NCBI RefSeq assembly: GCF_000359745.1
Contig: NZ_AQHN01000001.1
Coordinates: 1 to 64,000 of the forward strand
DNA: 64,000 nt
Source of the DNA: Rhizobium freirei PRF 81
GTDB taxonomy: Bacteria; Pseudomonadota; Alphaproteobacteria; Rhizobiales; Rhizobiaceae
Reading direction: 5' to 3'
Shown: piece after piece, positions 8,246 to 16,817 of the stretch
Position numbering within the stretch: position 1 is the stretch's first letter
Layout: each line of letters starts with the position of its first letter
Position numbers and translations under genes: made by a program
Notes under the pieces: model-generated
What the model was told of the DNA's origin: nothing
Seen by the model: the letters and a program-made list of their open reading frames with translations, nothing else
The model's database searches: none

Positions 8246-8929
8246 ATGGCCGACCAATACCCGCCAGCGACAGAGGATTACCCCACCACCGAACGCAGTC
8301 GCGTGCGTCGCAGCCCGAAACGCGGCACTCATGGCCGCGCGGACGTTCACGCGATTCTAGATGCCTCCCCCCTCTGTCATGTCGGCTATGTCATCAACGG
8401 CGCCCCCTATGTGACGCCGACGCTGCACTGGCGCGAGGGGGAATATGTCTACTGGCACGGCTCATCCGCCAGTCGCTTCCTGCGCGCGGCCGAGGACATG
8501 CCGGTCAGCCTGACCTGCAGCATCATGGACGGCTACGTGCTTGCCCGTTCCGCCTTCAATCATTCGGTCAACTATCGCTCGGCCATGGTCTTCGGCACGG
8601 CGCGCCTGGTCGATGATCCCGATGAAAAGAACCACGCCTTGCGCCAACTCATCGAAGATCTGTTTCCCGGACGTTGGGACAGCTTACGGCCGATGACCAC
8701 GCAAGAAGTGAAGGCGACATCCGTCCTGCGAATGAAAATCGACGAGGCCACCGCCAAGGTCCGCAACGCCCCGCCGGGCGATATCGACGAAGCGGATTAC
8801 CCGGTATGGGCCGGTGTCCTGCCGATAAAAAGCCATCTGGCGCCGGCCGAAACCGCGCCCGGCATGCCCGGCAATATTGAGCTACCGCAAGCGCTCGCAG
8901 ACCTGATAGCATCAGGCCGAATTCGCTGA
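8246..8929 (+). CDS. Pyridoxamine 5'-phosphate oxidase-like FMN-binding protein
   Basis: A 227-residue split-barrel flavoprotein-like protein. The region CHVGYVINGAPYVTPTLHWR (about residues 44-63) and YWHGSSASRFLR (about 68-79) are the FMN-binding signatures of the PNPOx-related nitroimidazole-resistance-type family. It may be a flavin-dependent oxidoreductase or heme/flavin binder rather than a true PdxH, because the C-terminal PdxH motif is not seen. I chose the ATG at 8246, with GAGGA upstream; the frame is open further up. It is divergent from the MocR regulator, its probable controller. Confidence 0.8.
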   Translation: MADQYPPATEDYPTTERSRVRRSPKRGTHGRADVHAILDASPLCHVGYVINGAPYVTPTLHWREGEYVYWHGSSASRFLRAAEDMPVSLTCSIMDGYVLARSAFNHSVNYRSAMVFGTARLVDDPDEKNHALRQLIEDLFPGRWDSLRPMTTQEVKATSVLRMKIDEATAKVRNAPPGDIDEADYPVWAGVLPIKSHLAPAETAPGMPGNIELPQALADLIASGRIR

Positions 8930-8958
8930 TCTGCATTTGAAGACCAAAGGACGTTGAT

Positions 8959-9621
8959 ATGGATCTTGCCAACTGGAGCGGCGTGCCTCGCCCCGAACGC
9001 ACCACCCTTGAAGGTCGCTATGCCCGGATCGAGCCGCTCGATCCGGCACGCCACGGCACCGAGCTGTTTGCCTCGGCTCAGGCTCCCGGCGCCGACGGTC
9101 GATTCCGCTATCTCTTCGAAGACGTGCCCGCCGACTACGCAGCCTTTTCTCCCTGGCTTGAGAAAGCCTCCTCCAGCGCCGATCCCTTGTTCTTCGCAAC
9201 GATCGACAAGCGAACCGGTCGCGTCGAAGGACGTCAGGCATTGATGCGGATCGACACCACCCATGGCGTCATCGAGATCGGCAGCATCCTCTGGGGACCG
9301 GCCATCGCCCGCAGCCGGGTAACGACCGAAACGCTCTATCTCTTCGCATCCTACGTCTTCGACACGCTCGGATACCGCAGATTCGAATGGAAATGCCACA
9401 ATCTCAACGAACCCTCGAAGCGCGCCGCCGAACGGTTCGGCTTTACCTTCGAAGGCATTTTCCGCCAGCACATGGTCGCCAAGGGCAAGAACCGGGACAC
9501 GGCCTGGTTCGCCATGATCGATGCCGACTGGCCGAAGCTGAAAGCCGGTTACGAGCGCTGGCTGAGCCCTGAGAATTTTGACGAGGCCGGACAGCAGAAG
9601 ACCAAGCTGACATTCGGATAA
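8959..9621 (+). CDS. GNAT-family N-acetyltransferase, RimJ/RimL type
   Basis: A 220-residue acetyltransferase. Sequence from LEGRYARIEPLDPARHG through IGSILWGPAIARSRVTTETL and ALGYRRFEWKCHNLNEPSKR-like segments matches the RimJ/L subfamily: the acetyl-CoA loop is near residue 115 and the conserved NEPSKRAAERFGFTFEG motif near 152-168. AAAGGA lies about 9 bases before the ATG. It follows the PNPOx-like gene by 29 bp and may be cotranscribed with it. The substrate (a protein N-terminus or a small amine) is unknown. Confidence 0.85.
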   Translation: MDLANWSGVPRPERTTLEGRYARIEPLDPARHGTELFASAQAPGADGRFRYLFEDVPADYAAFSPWLEKASSSADPLFFATIDKRTGRVEGRQALMRIDTTHGVIEIGSILWGPAIARSRVTTETLYLFASYVFDTLGYRRFEWKCHNLNEPSKRAAERFGFTFEGIFRQHMVAKGKNRDTAWFAMIDADWPKLKAGYERWLSPENFDEAGQQKTKLTFG

Positions 9622-9644
9622 GCCAACCCTTCCGGCGGCAATTT

Positions 9645-10088
9645 TTACGACAAAGACTTGCGAAAATAGACGACGCGTTCGGTTTCCACGAAGCCGAGCG
9701 CGTCGTGAAGGGCGTGGCTTTCAAGATTGTCGATCAAGGCGTCGGACGCAAACTCCGTGCATCCGGCCGCCCGTCCCCACTCGGCAACGACCGCGCATAG
9801 CGCCCACGCAACGCCCTGCCGGCGGCTTTCCTTGCGAACGTAAATGCCCTCGAGAAATAGGACCGGCGAGGTTTCACAGCCGTTGACGTAATCGTGCCGC
9901 AATGTCGCTTCAGCAAAACCGATGACATGGTCTGCAGCATCGATCGCGACGAACCCGATATTGCCCTCAGCCGAACAAATCTTCTCGATCTCGGAGCGAT
10001 GATGTTCGATCGAACCATCGGGCCAAAGTTCGGCGCGCAAACGCGCCCATGCGCCCTGATGCTGATCTCCAGCCGTCTCTATCCGCAT
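9645..10088 (-). CDS. Aminoglycoside 6'-N-acetyltransferase-like GNAT protein, AAC(6')-I type
   Basis: A 147-residue GNAT enzyme with the hallmarks of chromosomal AAC(6')-I enzymes: LRAELWPDGS near the start, YVNGCETSPVLFLEGIYV (about 67-84), acetyl-CoA loop RKESRRQGVAWAL (about 86-98) and the end motif CTEFASDALIDNLESHALHD with GFVETERVVYF. It would acetylate the 6'-amine of kanamycin/tobramycin-type aminoglycosides, or a natural cellular amine. A strong AGGAGG site precedes the ATG. There is no mobile context, so this looks intrinsic. Activity on drugs is inference. Confidence 0.8.
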   Translation of the reverse strand: MRIETAGDQHQGAWARLRAELWPDGSIEHHRSEIEKICSAEGNIGFVAIDAADHVIGFAEATLRHDYVNGCETSPVLFLEGIYVRKESRRQGVAWALCAVVAEWGRAAGCTEFASDALIDNLESHALHDALGFVETERVVYFRKSLS

Positions 10089-10224
10089 GCAGAAACCTCC
10101 TCAGCGTTTCGCGGGCCGTCAGAGAAAACGGAAAAATTTCACTTTCGACTCCACAATCATCACGCTACATATCGCGCTTGCTCACGCGAAAATTATGCGA
10201 CGATCAGAATTTGAGGGCGATGGC

Positions 10225-11211
10225 ATGACATTTCAAAGCAGTTCGCGTCTTTACGCTGCTGTTTCAGCTCTGCTGTGGCCAGCAATTTTCTGCGCTGGAT
10301 TGACCGGCGCCTATTTCGCCTTTGAATCGAACACGCACCTTCTCTGGTTCAATGTCGTCTACCTCTCGACCGTGGCGGTGATCGCGTTCTTCGAGCGACT
10401 GATGCCCTATGAGAAAACCTGGCTGAAGCGCGATGGCGAGACATTCAACGATGTTGCCCATACGCTGCTGAGCAAGGGCGGCGTACAGATCGCCGCCGCC
10501 ATCGGCACGTCCTTCCCCATGGCCGTGGCGACCGTTGCGCAGCCGGTGCTGAGCTATCACTCGCGCTTCTGGCCGGACCAGTGGCCGATGATCTTCCAGG
10601 TGGTGCTTGGTCTCGTCATCGCCGAGTTCGGCCTCTATATGGCGCATCGCCTCGCCCATGAGCATTTGTCGCTTTGGCGCTTCCATGCGCTGCATCACAG
10701 CGTCGAGCGCTTATGGGTGATCAACACCGGCCGCTTCCATATTATCGACTCGCTGTTCAAGATCGCGCTCAGCCAGATCCCGCTCTATCTGCTCGGCGCC
10801 CCGCTGCCCGTCTTCCTGTGGATCGGTGCTGTGACGGCCTTTATTGGCCTGCTCACGCATTGCAATGTCGACATGCGCACCGGGCCGCTCGACTGGATCT
10901 TCTCGACGCCGCAGCTGCATCGCTGGCATCATTCCAAGGTGCTTGCCGAGGGCAACACCAATTATGGCGAAAATCTCGTGATCTGGGATCAGCTGCTCGG
11001 CACCTTCCACAACCCCGCGCGTCCTTCCTCCACGGATATCGGCATCACCGGCAAAGTCGCCAAAGGCTTCCTTGCACAACTTGCCCAGCCCTTCTCGAAG
11101 AAGGGCCGCAAGGAGATCATCGGCAAGAAGCCGAAGGAACTGATCCTGAAGGAAGAACAGGCCACGGCGGCAAGGCGGGGCAGCAACGCCACCATCCGCA
11201 AATCAGGCTAG
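10225..11211 (+). CDS. Sterol desaturase / fatty acid hydroxylase family membrane protein
   Basis: A di-iron membrane oxygenase of 328 residues. Histidine clusters HRLAHEHLSLWRFHALHHS (near residues 145-163), HCNVD (near 213) and HRWHHSKVLAEGNTNYGENL (near 232-251) provide the eight-His metal site, and three or four hydrophobic helices precede and interrupt them. The ATG at 10225 is preceded by GAGGG; the open frame upstream to 10087 lacks family similarity. The substrate is a lipid acyl chain or sterol-like compound. It lies directly before the dehydrogenase-ketosynthase fusion gene, so a shared lipid product is possible but not shown. Confidence 0.88.
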   Translation: MTFQSSSRLYAAVSALLWPAIFCAGLTGAYFAFESNTHLLWFNVVYLSTVAVIAFFERLMPYEKTWLKRDGETFNDVAHTLLSKGGVQIAAAIGTSFPMAVATVAQPVLSYHSRFWPDQWPMIFQVVLGLVIAEFGLYMAHRLAHEHLSLWRFHALHHSVERLWVINTGRFHIIDSLFKIALSQIPLYLLGAPLPVFLWIGAVTAFIGLLTHCNVDMRTGPLDWIFSTPQLHRWHHSKVLAEGNTNYGENLVIWDQLLGTFHNPARPSSTDIGITGKVAKGFLAQLAQPFSKKGRKEIIGKKPKELILKEEQATAARRGSNATIRKSG

Positions 11212-11373
11212 AACCGCTTTCGAAAAATCGTCATCCGTCCGGCACCCCGACGGATGCGTTTATCGAGGCACACCCTGTGGATAGAAACATTCCGAAAAAC
11301 ATCGACCCGACAAGCCCCGTAATTCCGTTTCAAACCGGGGAGATATTGTCATTTAACGTGTATTGAAAAAGCC

Positions 11374-11394
11374 CCCCTAGGGGATTACCTAGGT
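11374..11394. promoter_or_regulatory. Paired CTAG palindromes before the fusion gene
   Basis: CCCCTAGGGG (11374-11383) and ACCTAGGT (11387-11394) are perfect palindromes whose CTAG centres are 12 bp apart, about 45-65 bp before the start of the 1107-residue fusion protein. CTAG is rare in this DNA, so a pair in a promoter region is likely a regulator site; which regulator is unknown. Confidence 0.45.
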
Positions 11395-11437
11395 CCACGC
11401 AATTTATTAGCAATGAAAGATTAGGAAAATCATTGAG

Positions 11438-14400
11438 ATGGAAGGGAGGTTCAGCACAGAATACCTCAAGCAACTTCATAGAATATTTTTTATTTCGAGA
11501 GAAATAGATCGCCTTGAGCGAGAATTCATCAAGCAAGGCATAGCACATTTCCACGTTTCCGGCGCCGGGCATGAGTCGACGGCGCTTCTCAACGAATTCC
11601 TTCAGGACGACGACTGGCTGCATCTGCACTATCGCGACAAGGCCCTTATGCTGGCCCGCGGCATGCCCATTCGTGAGTTTTTCTCCAGCCTCCTCGCGAC
11701 TGCCAATTCCCATTCCGCCGGTCGGCAGATGAGCGCGCATCTTTCTTCCCCCGCGCTCAACATCACCTCGATCGTCGGCCCGGTCGGCAACAACGCGCTG
11801 CACGCTGCCGGCGTCGGCGCGGCGCTGAAGCACAGGCACGGCAAGCCGATCGCCATCTGTTGCGTCGGCGATGGCACGACGCAGCAGGGCGAGTTCGTGG
11901 AAGCTGTCGCCGAAGCCGTGCGCAGCCAGTATCCCGTTGTCTTCGTCATCGAAGACAACAGCTTCTCGATCTCGACGCGAACCAGCAAGCAGACCTTCTT
12001 CGACTTGCCAGACGGCCCGGCCTCGTCTTTCTACGGCATCGACATCATTCGCACCGACGGCGACGATCTGACGGCCTCGCGTGAAGCCTTCCGCAAGGCC
12101 GTTCGCTACAGCCGCGACAGCCGCGCACCGAGCATCGTGCTTCTCAACGTTGAGCGCCTGTCTGACCATACCAACGCCGACGATCAGAAGACTTACCGCA
12201 CAACACTAGAGATCGAAGCGAGCTCCACCCGCGATCCGCTCCCCAGCCTTCGGGCCATGCTGCACATGGCAGGCGTCGACGCCGGTGCGCTTGAGAGGAT
12301 CGAGCGTGAGCTGACGGCAGAAGTGCAGGCGGAAGCCGCCCTTGCCCGCAAGGAAGATGCTCCCAAGGTCGAGCCGGAAGCCAAGGCCCCCTATCCCGCA
12401 TCTTTCGGCCAAACCGCAGAATATCGCGGCAACGAGCGCCAAGCGACGCTTACGATGCGCGAGGCGCTGAACGACGTGCTCGAGCGCCAACTCGCCGCCA
12501 ATCCCGAAGTCGTATTGTTCGGCCAGGATATTGAAGACCCGAAGGGCGATGTCTTCGGCGTCACCCGCGGCCTCAGCACGAGATATCCCGACCGCGTGCG
12601 CAATGCGGCCCTCAGCGAATCCACCATCGTCGGCACCGCGGTCGGCCGCGCGCTCGCCGGCCAGCGGCCGGTCGCCTTCCTGCAATTCGCCGATTTCCTG
12701 CCGCTCGCCTATAACCAGATCGTTTCGGAAATGGGCAGCATGTTCTGGCGCACCAATGGTGCCTGGGAAGCGCCGGTCATCCTCATGGTGAGCTGCGGCG
12801 GTTACAAGCCGGGCCTCGGGCCCTTCCACGCCCAGAGCTTCGAGGGCATGCTGGCGCATACGCCCGGTATCGACGTCGTCATGCCATCAAGCGCCGGCGA
12901 TGCAGCCGGTCTGCTCAATGCCGCCTTCCAATCGCGGCGCCCCACCGTCTTCCTGTATCCCAAAGCGGTGCTCAACAATTCGGACGGACGTACTTCGACC
13001 GACCTCGACAAGCATTTCGTCCATCCCGGGCTGTCGCGCCACGTTGCACGCGGCCGCGACCTGACGCTGGTCAGCTACGGCAACACGGTCTCGCTATGCG
13101 CCAATGCCGCCAAGGCCTTCGAAGCCCAGGGCTTCTCGGTCGAAGTGATCGACCTTCGCTCGATTTCGCCATGGGACGAAAAGGAAGTGCTGGCAAGCGC
13201 AAGGCGCACCCGCCGCCTGATCGTCGTGCATGAGGACAACCGCACCGTCGGCATGGGCGCGGAGATCATCGCGACCGTCACCGAGAAGACCGACGTACCG
13301 GTCGTCGTTCGCAGGCTTGCCCGCTCGGATGCCCACGTTCCCTTCAATTTCCGCAATCAGCTCGAGACCTTGCCGTCCTACAGCAAGCTGGTCGACCTGA
13401 TGGCCGAGCTTCTCGAATGCGAGGTCACCTGGCACGAAGAGGATGACAGCGGTCCGACCGCAGCCATCAAGGCAATCGGCTCCGGCCCCGCCGACGAAAA
13501 CGTGCTGGTCACGGACGTGCTGGTCAAGCCGGGCGACACGATCGAGGTCGGCCAGCTTGTCGCCGTCGTCGAAGCGACGAAGGCTTCGGTGGAGATCTGC
13601 GCCAATATCGGCGGTGTCGTGCAGGAAGTCTTTGCCAAGATCGGTGATCAGATCGCCACCGACAGCCCGCTATTGACCGTCGACGCCAATCGCGAGACCA
13701 GCGAACGGAATTTCGCACTTGCTTCGGAAGTGCAGAACAAATTCGTGCTGCGCCGCCTGAAATCGCACACCATTCCGACGCTGCGCCGCCATACCGGCAG
13801 TTTCTCGGAAATCGCCGTCAACGGCATCGGCTTTGCGACCGGCGGCCGCCGCGTCACCAATGAAGAGATCATCCATCATTGGCCGAGCCGTCGCGCCGAC
13901 GAAATCTTCGCCTTGACCGGCATCAAGAGCCGCTTCTGGGTCGACTCCGACGAAGGCACGCTGAGCCTTGCCACGAAAGCCACGCGCGACCTGCTGCAGC
14001 AGAACCAGATCTCGATCCACGATATCGATCTGGTGATCGCCGCCACCGGAACGCCTGATATTGCCACCCCGTCGCTGGCAAGCCGTGTGGCGGTTGCCGT
14101 CGCCGAAGATGGCGTGCGCCCCTCGCTTGCCGCCTACGACATGGGTGCGGCCTGCTCCGGCTATCTCTACGCATTGCAGCAGGCCTATGATTTCATTGCC
14201 CAGCAGAACGACGCCAAGGTGCTCATCATCACCTCGGAAGTATTGTCGCCGCTGCTCGACATGAAGGATTTCTCCACGGCGATCCTCTTCGGCGACGCCG
14301 CGACGGCAAGCCTCGTGACCAGCCGCGACATGGCGCGCAATCCGCTCTTTACCGCGAACCGCCCGATCGTCAGCGGCCGGCCGGAACCGGGCGATCTGCT

Positions 14401-14761
14401 CTACGTTCCGCTGCCGGACGATGGCGTCATCGCCATGAATGGCCGCACGGTCTTCACCGAAGCCGTTCATTCCATGACCCGCTCGATCGAGAATGCCTGC
14501 GTCGACGCAGGCATCGAGCTTGCCAATATCGATCTGCTGGTGCCGCATCAGGCCAACCAGCGCATTATCGATACCATCGCCAAGCGCAGCGGCCGTCCGG
14601 CGCTCAGCGTCATCGAGACCTATGGCAACACCAGCTCGTCCAGCATCCCGCTTGCCATGCTGCATGTCGCCAAAGAACACTCCGAGCCGCTCAATCTCGG
14701 CCTCGTCGCTTTCGGCGGCGGCATGACGGCCGGCGCAGCGATCGTGCGAACCGTGAAGTAG
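11438..14761 (+). CDS. Fused 2-oxoacid dehydrogenase E1 alpha-E1 beta-lipoyl-ketoacyl synthase III
   Basis: A single uninterrupted 1107-residue frame. Residues about 8-285 are the E1 alpha subunit of a branched-chain 2-oxoacid dehydrogenase, with the thiamine diphosphate motif GDGTTQQGEF starting at 144. Residues about 330-650 are the E1 beta subunit (GQDIEDPKGDVFG, HAQSFEGMLAHTPG). Residues about 680-750 form a biotinyl/lipoyl domain with the modifiable Lys 715 in VVEATKASVEI. Residues about 787-1107 are a FabH-like ketoacyl synthase III with the full triad Cys906 (GAACSGYLY), His1037 (PHQANQR) and Asn1064 (YGNTSS). There is no E2 acyltransferase, E3 or carrier-protein domain. The architecture suggests decarboxylation of a 2-oxoacid, acyl capture on lipoyl-Lys, and direct hand-over to the ketosynthase for condensation with malonyl-ACP (inference). 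AGGA precedes the ATG; paired palindromes lie upstream. Confidence 0.9.
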   Translation: MEGRFSTEYLKQLHRIFFISREIDRLEREFIKQGIAHFHVSGAGHESTALLNEFLQDDDWLHLHYRDKALMLARGMPIREFFSSLLATANSHSAGRQMSAHLSSPALNITSIVGPVGNNALHAAGVGAALKHRHGKPIAICCVGDGTTQQGEFVEAVAEAVRSQYPVVFVIEDNSFSISTRTSKQTFFDLPDGPASSFYGIDIIRTDGDDLTASREAFRKAVRYSRDSRAPSIVLLNVERLSDHTNADDQKTYRTTLEIEASSTRDPLPSLRAMLHMAGVDAGALERIERELTAEVQAEAALARKEDAPKVEPEAKAPYPASFGQTAEYRGNERQATLTMREALNDVLERQLAANPEVVLFGQDIEDPKGDVFGVTRGLSTRYPDRVRNAALSESTIVGTAVGRALAGQRPVAFLQFADFLPLAYNQIVSEMGSMFWRTNGAWEAPVILMVSCGGYKPGLGPFHAQSFEGMLAHTPGIDVVMPSSAGDAAGLLNAAFQSRRPTVFLYPKAVLNNSDGRTSTDLDKHFVHPGLSRHVARGRDLTLVSYGNTVSLCANAAKAFEAQGFSVEVIDLRSISPWDEKEVLASARRTRRLIVVHEDNRTVGMGAEIIATVTEKTDVPVVVRRLARSDAHVPFNFRNQLETLPSYSKLVDLMAELLECEVTWHEEDDSGPTAAIKAIGSGPADENVLVTDVLVKPGDTIEVGQLVAVVEATKASVEICANIGGVVQEVFAKIGDQIATDSPLLTVDANRETSERNFALASEVQNKFVLRRLKSHTIPTLRRHTGSFSEIAVNGIGFATGGRRVTNEEIIHHWPSRRADEIFALTGIKSRFWVDSDEGTLSLATKATRDLLQQNQISIHDIDLVIAATGTPDIATPSLASRVAVAVAEDGVRPSLAAYDMGAACSGYLYALQQAYDFIAQQNDAKVLIITSEVLSPLLDMKDFSTAILFGDAATASLVTSRDMARNPLFTANRPIVSGRPEPGDLLYVPLPDDGVIAMNGRTVFTEAVHSMTRSIENACVDAGIELANIDLLVPHQANQRIIDTIAKRSGRPALSVIETYGNTSSSSIPLAMLHVAKEHSEPLNLGLVAFGGGMTAGAAIVRTVK

Positions 14762-15014
14762 CCAACACAGCATCGACCTTCATCGGACAGATGTTTCGCG
14801 CCCCTCTCCCGGGGGCGCGGCATCGCTCGACTATGGCAGCAATTCAGCCGCGTTTTTCACAGAAACGGGAAGGCGATCTCGGGCGCGATCACGCATAGGC
14901 AGCACGAAGCATCAAGTTTTTGCAACCTATGCGGCCCATGTTTCATTACAATTCATCCATCTTTGACTGTGCAATCCCTTGAAAAGCACCTGAGCGGTAC
15001 TTTACTAAATATGC

Positions 15015-15506
15015 ATGGCCAAGGCACCTGCTCCAGCGCATGCGACGCATCTGCGATACGAACTTGCCCCCGATGCAACGGCACGACAGGCAATGGAGGA
15101 GACCTTCGCCGCATACAGGCGGATGATGACGCTGCTGGCAGAGATCGTTCCGGACAGAGCCGGCGCGAATCTGGTGACGCTTCATGAGCTTGCCTATGAA
15201 ACCATCCGCGAACGCACCGCTTTGCCCGCGCGCCTCGTAACGCTCGGCCTGCGTGTCTTTGCGGCCAGCAGAGGTGATTTGGCGGATACCAACCGCCTGC
15301 CTCTCGATGAAAAACTCTTTGCCATCAAGGGCCCGTCGGACCTGACAATCTCGACGGTACGCGGCCGCGTCGCCGTGCCCTTCGATGTGGCCGGTTATTT
15401 CAAGGGCTGGGAGAGCGTCTTTCCCGCCTATTTGATCGCCGATGACGGCCACTACGCGATTCACATCGGCGTAACGCCCAACTCCCCCCGAACGGAGGAA
15501 AACATC
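15015..15506 (+). pseudogene. TnpB/OrfB-like N-terminal fragment, in frame with pspA
   Basis: This 164-codon stretch is open and in frame with pspA but resembles the N-terminal half of IS605 OrfB/TnpB-type proteins: an opening LRYELAPDATARQAMEETFA, then LHELAYETIRERTALPARLV, then a beta-rich segment (LTISTVRGRVAVPFDVAGY) and DDGHYAIHIGV. The RuvC catalytic domain and zinc ribbon are absent. A strong GGAGGA ribosome site lies between it and the PspA start, so PspA can be made alone. It could be a decayed transposase, a domesticated nucleic-acid-binding domain, or the N-terminus of a longer 381-residue protein. The similarity is by eye only. Confidence 0.5.
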
Positions 15507-16160
15507 ATGACGAATGAAGGCATTCTTTCCCGCATGGGGCGGCTGATCGCCGGCCTCGCCAACACCGCCATCGACAAGGTGGAAGGCGCAAACAAGATCG
15601 CGGTCATCGAGCAGGCGTTGCGGGAGATCGATGCGGCCGCAGACGAAGCCCGCGCCGATCTGGGCAAGGCCCGCGCCGAAGAATATCGCATCCAGAGCCG
15701 CCGAAGCGAAATCGGCGATGACCTTATGGCCCTCGACAACAAGATCCGGCTTGCCGTCTCCACCGGCCGCGACGACCTCGCCAAGGCCGGCGTTGCCCGC
15801 CAGATCGATCTCGAAGCTCAGATCGCCGCGCTCGACAAGGCGCTGGCAGATGCGAACGAGCAGATCGACGAGGGCCAGAAGGCGCTGCAGGCCGTGCTTG
15901 CCACCCGCCGCGAGGCGGAGGCCCGGCTCGTCGATTTCAAGCGCAGCGTTGCCCGCCACACGCCGGAGGAAGCAACGGGCGGAAATCCACGTGCAAAGCC
16001 GGCGTCCGGCGCTGCACGCGCAGCAGCAGCCGTCTCCCGCCTGACAGGCGTGCCGGCTGGCGAACCCGCAACCAGTGCCGAGCTCGATGAGCTCGACCGC
16101 CTGCACCGGGAGCAGGCCATCGAAGCACGCCTTGCCCGCTTCAAGGCCAACGGCCAGTAA
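15507..16160 (+). CDS. PspA/IM30-family membrane-stress protein
   Basis: A 217-residue, largely coiled-coil ESCRT-III-like protein that would coat and protect the inner membrane. The N-terminal amphipathic helix MTNEGILSRMGRLIAGLANT is followed by the long helical hairpin (IEQALREIDAAADEARADLG, LDKALADANEQIDEGQKALQ). I chose the ATG at 15507 because GGAGGA precedes it by 7 bases and family similarity begins there, although the frame is open to 15015. It is followed after 3 bp by the YqiJ-like gene and then flotillin, forming a membrane-stress operon. Confidence 0.85.
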   Translation: MTNEGILSRMGRLIAGLANTAIDKVEGANKIAVIEQALREIDAAADEARADLGKARAEEYRIQSRRSEIGDDLMALDNKIRLAVSTGRDDLAKAGVARQIDLEAQIAALDKALADANEQIDEGQKALQAVLATRREAEARLVDFKRSVARHTPEEATGGNPRAKPASGAARAAAAVSRLTGVPAGEPATSAELDELDRLHREQAIEARLARFKANGQ

Positions 16161-16163
16161 ACG

Positions 16164-16817
16164 ATGCACCTGTTTCTCGCACCCGAATGTGCGCCCTTTG
16201 CCGTTGCGGCAATGATCTTGATCGGACTGACGGCAATCGAAATCCTGTCGATGCTGCTCGGCTTCTCGCTGAGCGAACTCATCGGCAAGCCGCATTTCGA
16301 TGGGCATGAAGGTGCCCTCGCCGGCCTGCTTTCGTGGATCAATATCGGCGGCGTGCCGTTGCTGATCCTGATCATGCTGCTGCTCGGCATGTTCGCCATC
16401 ACCGGTTTCGCCGTACAGACGGTCGCCGATAGTATCTCTGCACCGCTGCCGGCAATCGTCGCGGTCGTTCCCGCCACCGTTCTCACCATTCCGCTGGTGA
16501 GAGGCTCAACCCGCACCATCGCGCGGCTCATCCCCCGCGATGAAACCTATGCCGTCGACACCGCAGACTTCGTCGGCCGCACCGGCACGGTCACCATCGG
16601 CCCTCTGGACCAGGGTCTGCCCGGCCGCGTCAGCGTCAAGGATGCCTATGGCAACTGGCATCAGCTGCGCGCCAGCGCCGCCAAGGGCGAGAACCCTTTG
16701 CCGATCGGCGCCAAAGTCCTGCTGGTCGACCGCAAGGCCGACATCTTCATCGCAGTTTCCGCCCCATCGGACCTTGTGGAGCCCGGTGACAAATCCTCTA
16801 CGGAGAAACATTCATGA
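16164..16817 (+). CDS. yqiJ: YqiJ-like membrane protein with C-terminal OB/NfeD-like domain
   Basis: A 217-residue membrane protein with about three hydrophobic segments (near residues 10-35, 62-85 and 93-112) and a soluble beta-barrel domain (about 130-205, with DFVGRTGTVTIGPLDQGLPG and IGAKVLLVDR). This pattern matches YqiJ, the partner of the flotillin YqiK in enterobacteria and of other NfeD-flotillin pairs. The stop overlaps the flotillin start by ATGA, so the two proteins are probably made in fixed ratio. Confidence 0.85.
   Translation: MHLFLAPECAPFAVAAMILIGLTAIEILSMLLGFSLSELIGKPHFDGHEGALAGLLSWINIGGVPLLILIMLLLGMFAITGFAVQTVADSISAPLPAIVAVVPATVLTIPLVRGSTRTIARLIPRDETYAVDTADFVGRTGTVTIGPLDQGLPGRVSVKDAYGNWHQLRASAAKGENPLPIGAKVLLVDRKADIFIAVSAPSDLVEPGDKSSTEKHS

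Noticed and set aside
13670..14773. Long minus-strand frame opposite the ketosynthase domain
   Set aside because: Antisense shadow; the plus strand carries the full catalytic triad.
14797..14819. CGCGCCCC/GGGGCGCG hairpin after the fusion gene
   Set aside because: Strong stem but no T-tract on either strand, so not called as an intrinsic terminator.
14946..16307. 453-codon minus-strand frame over pspA
   Set aside because: Antisense shadow of the coiled-coil PspA gene with repetitive composition.
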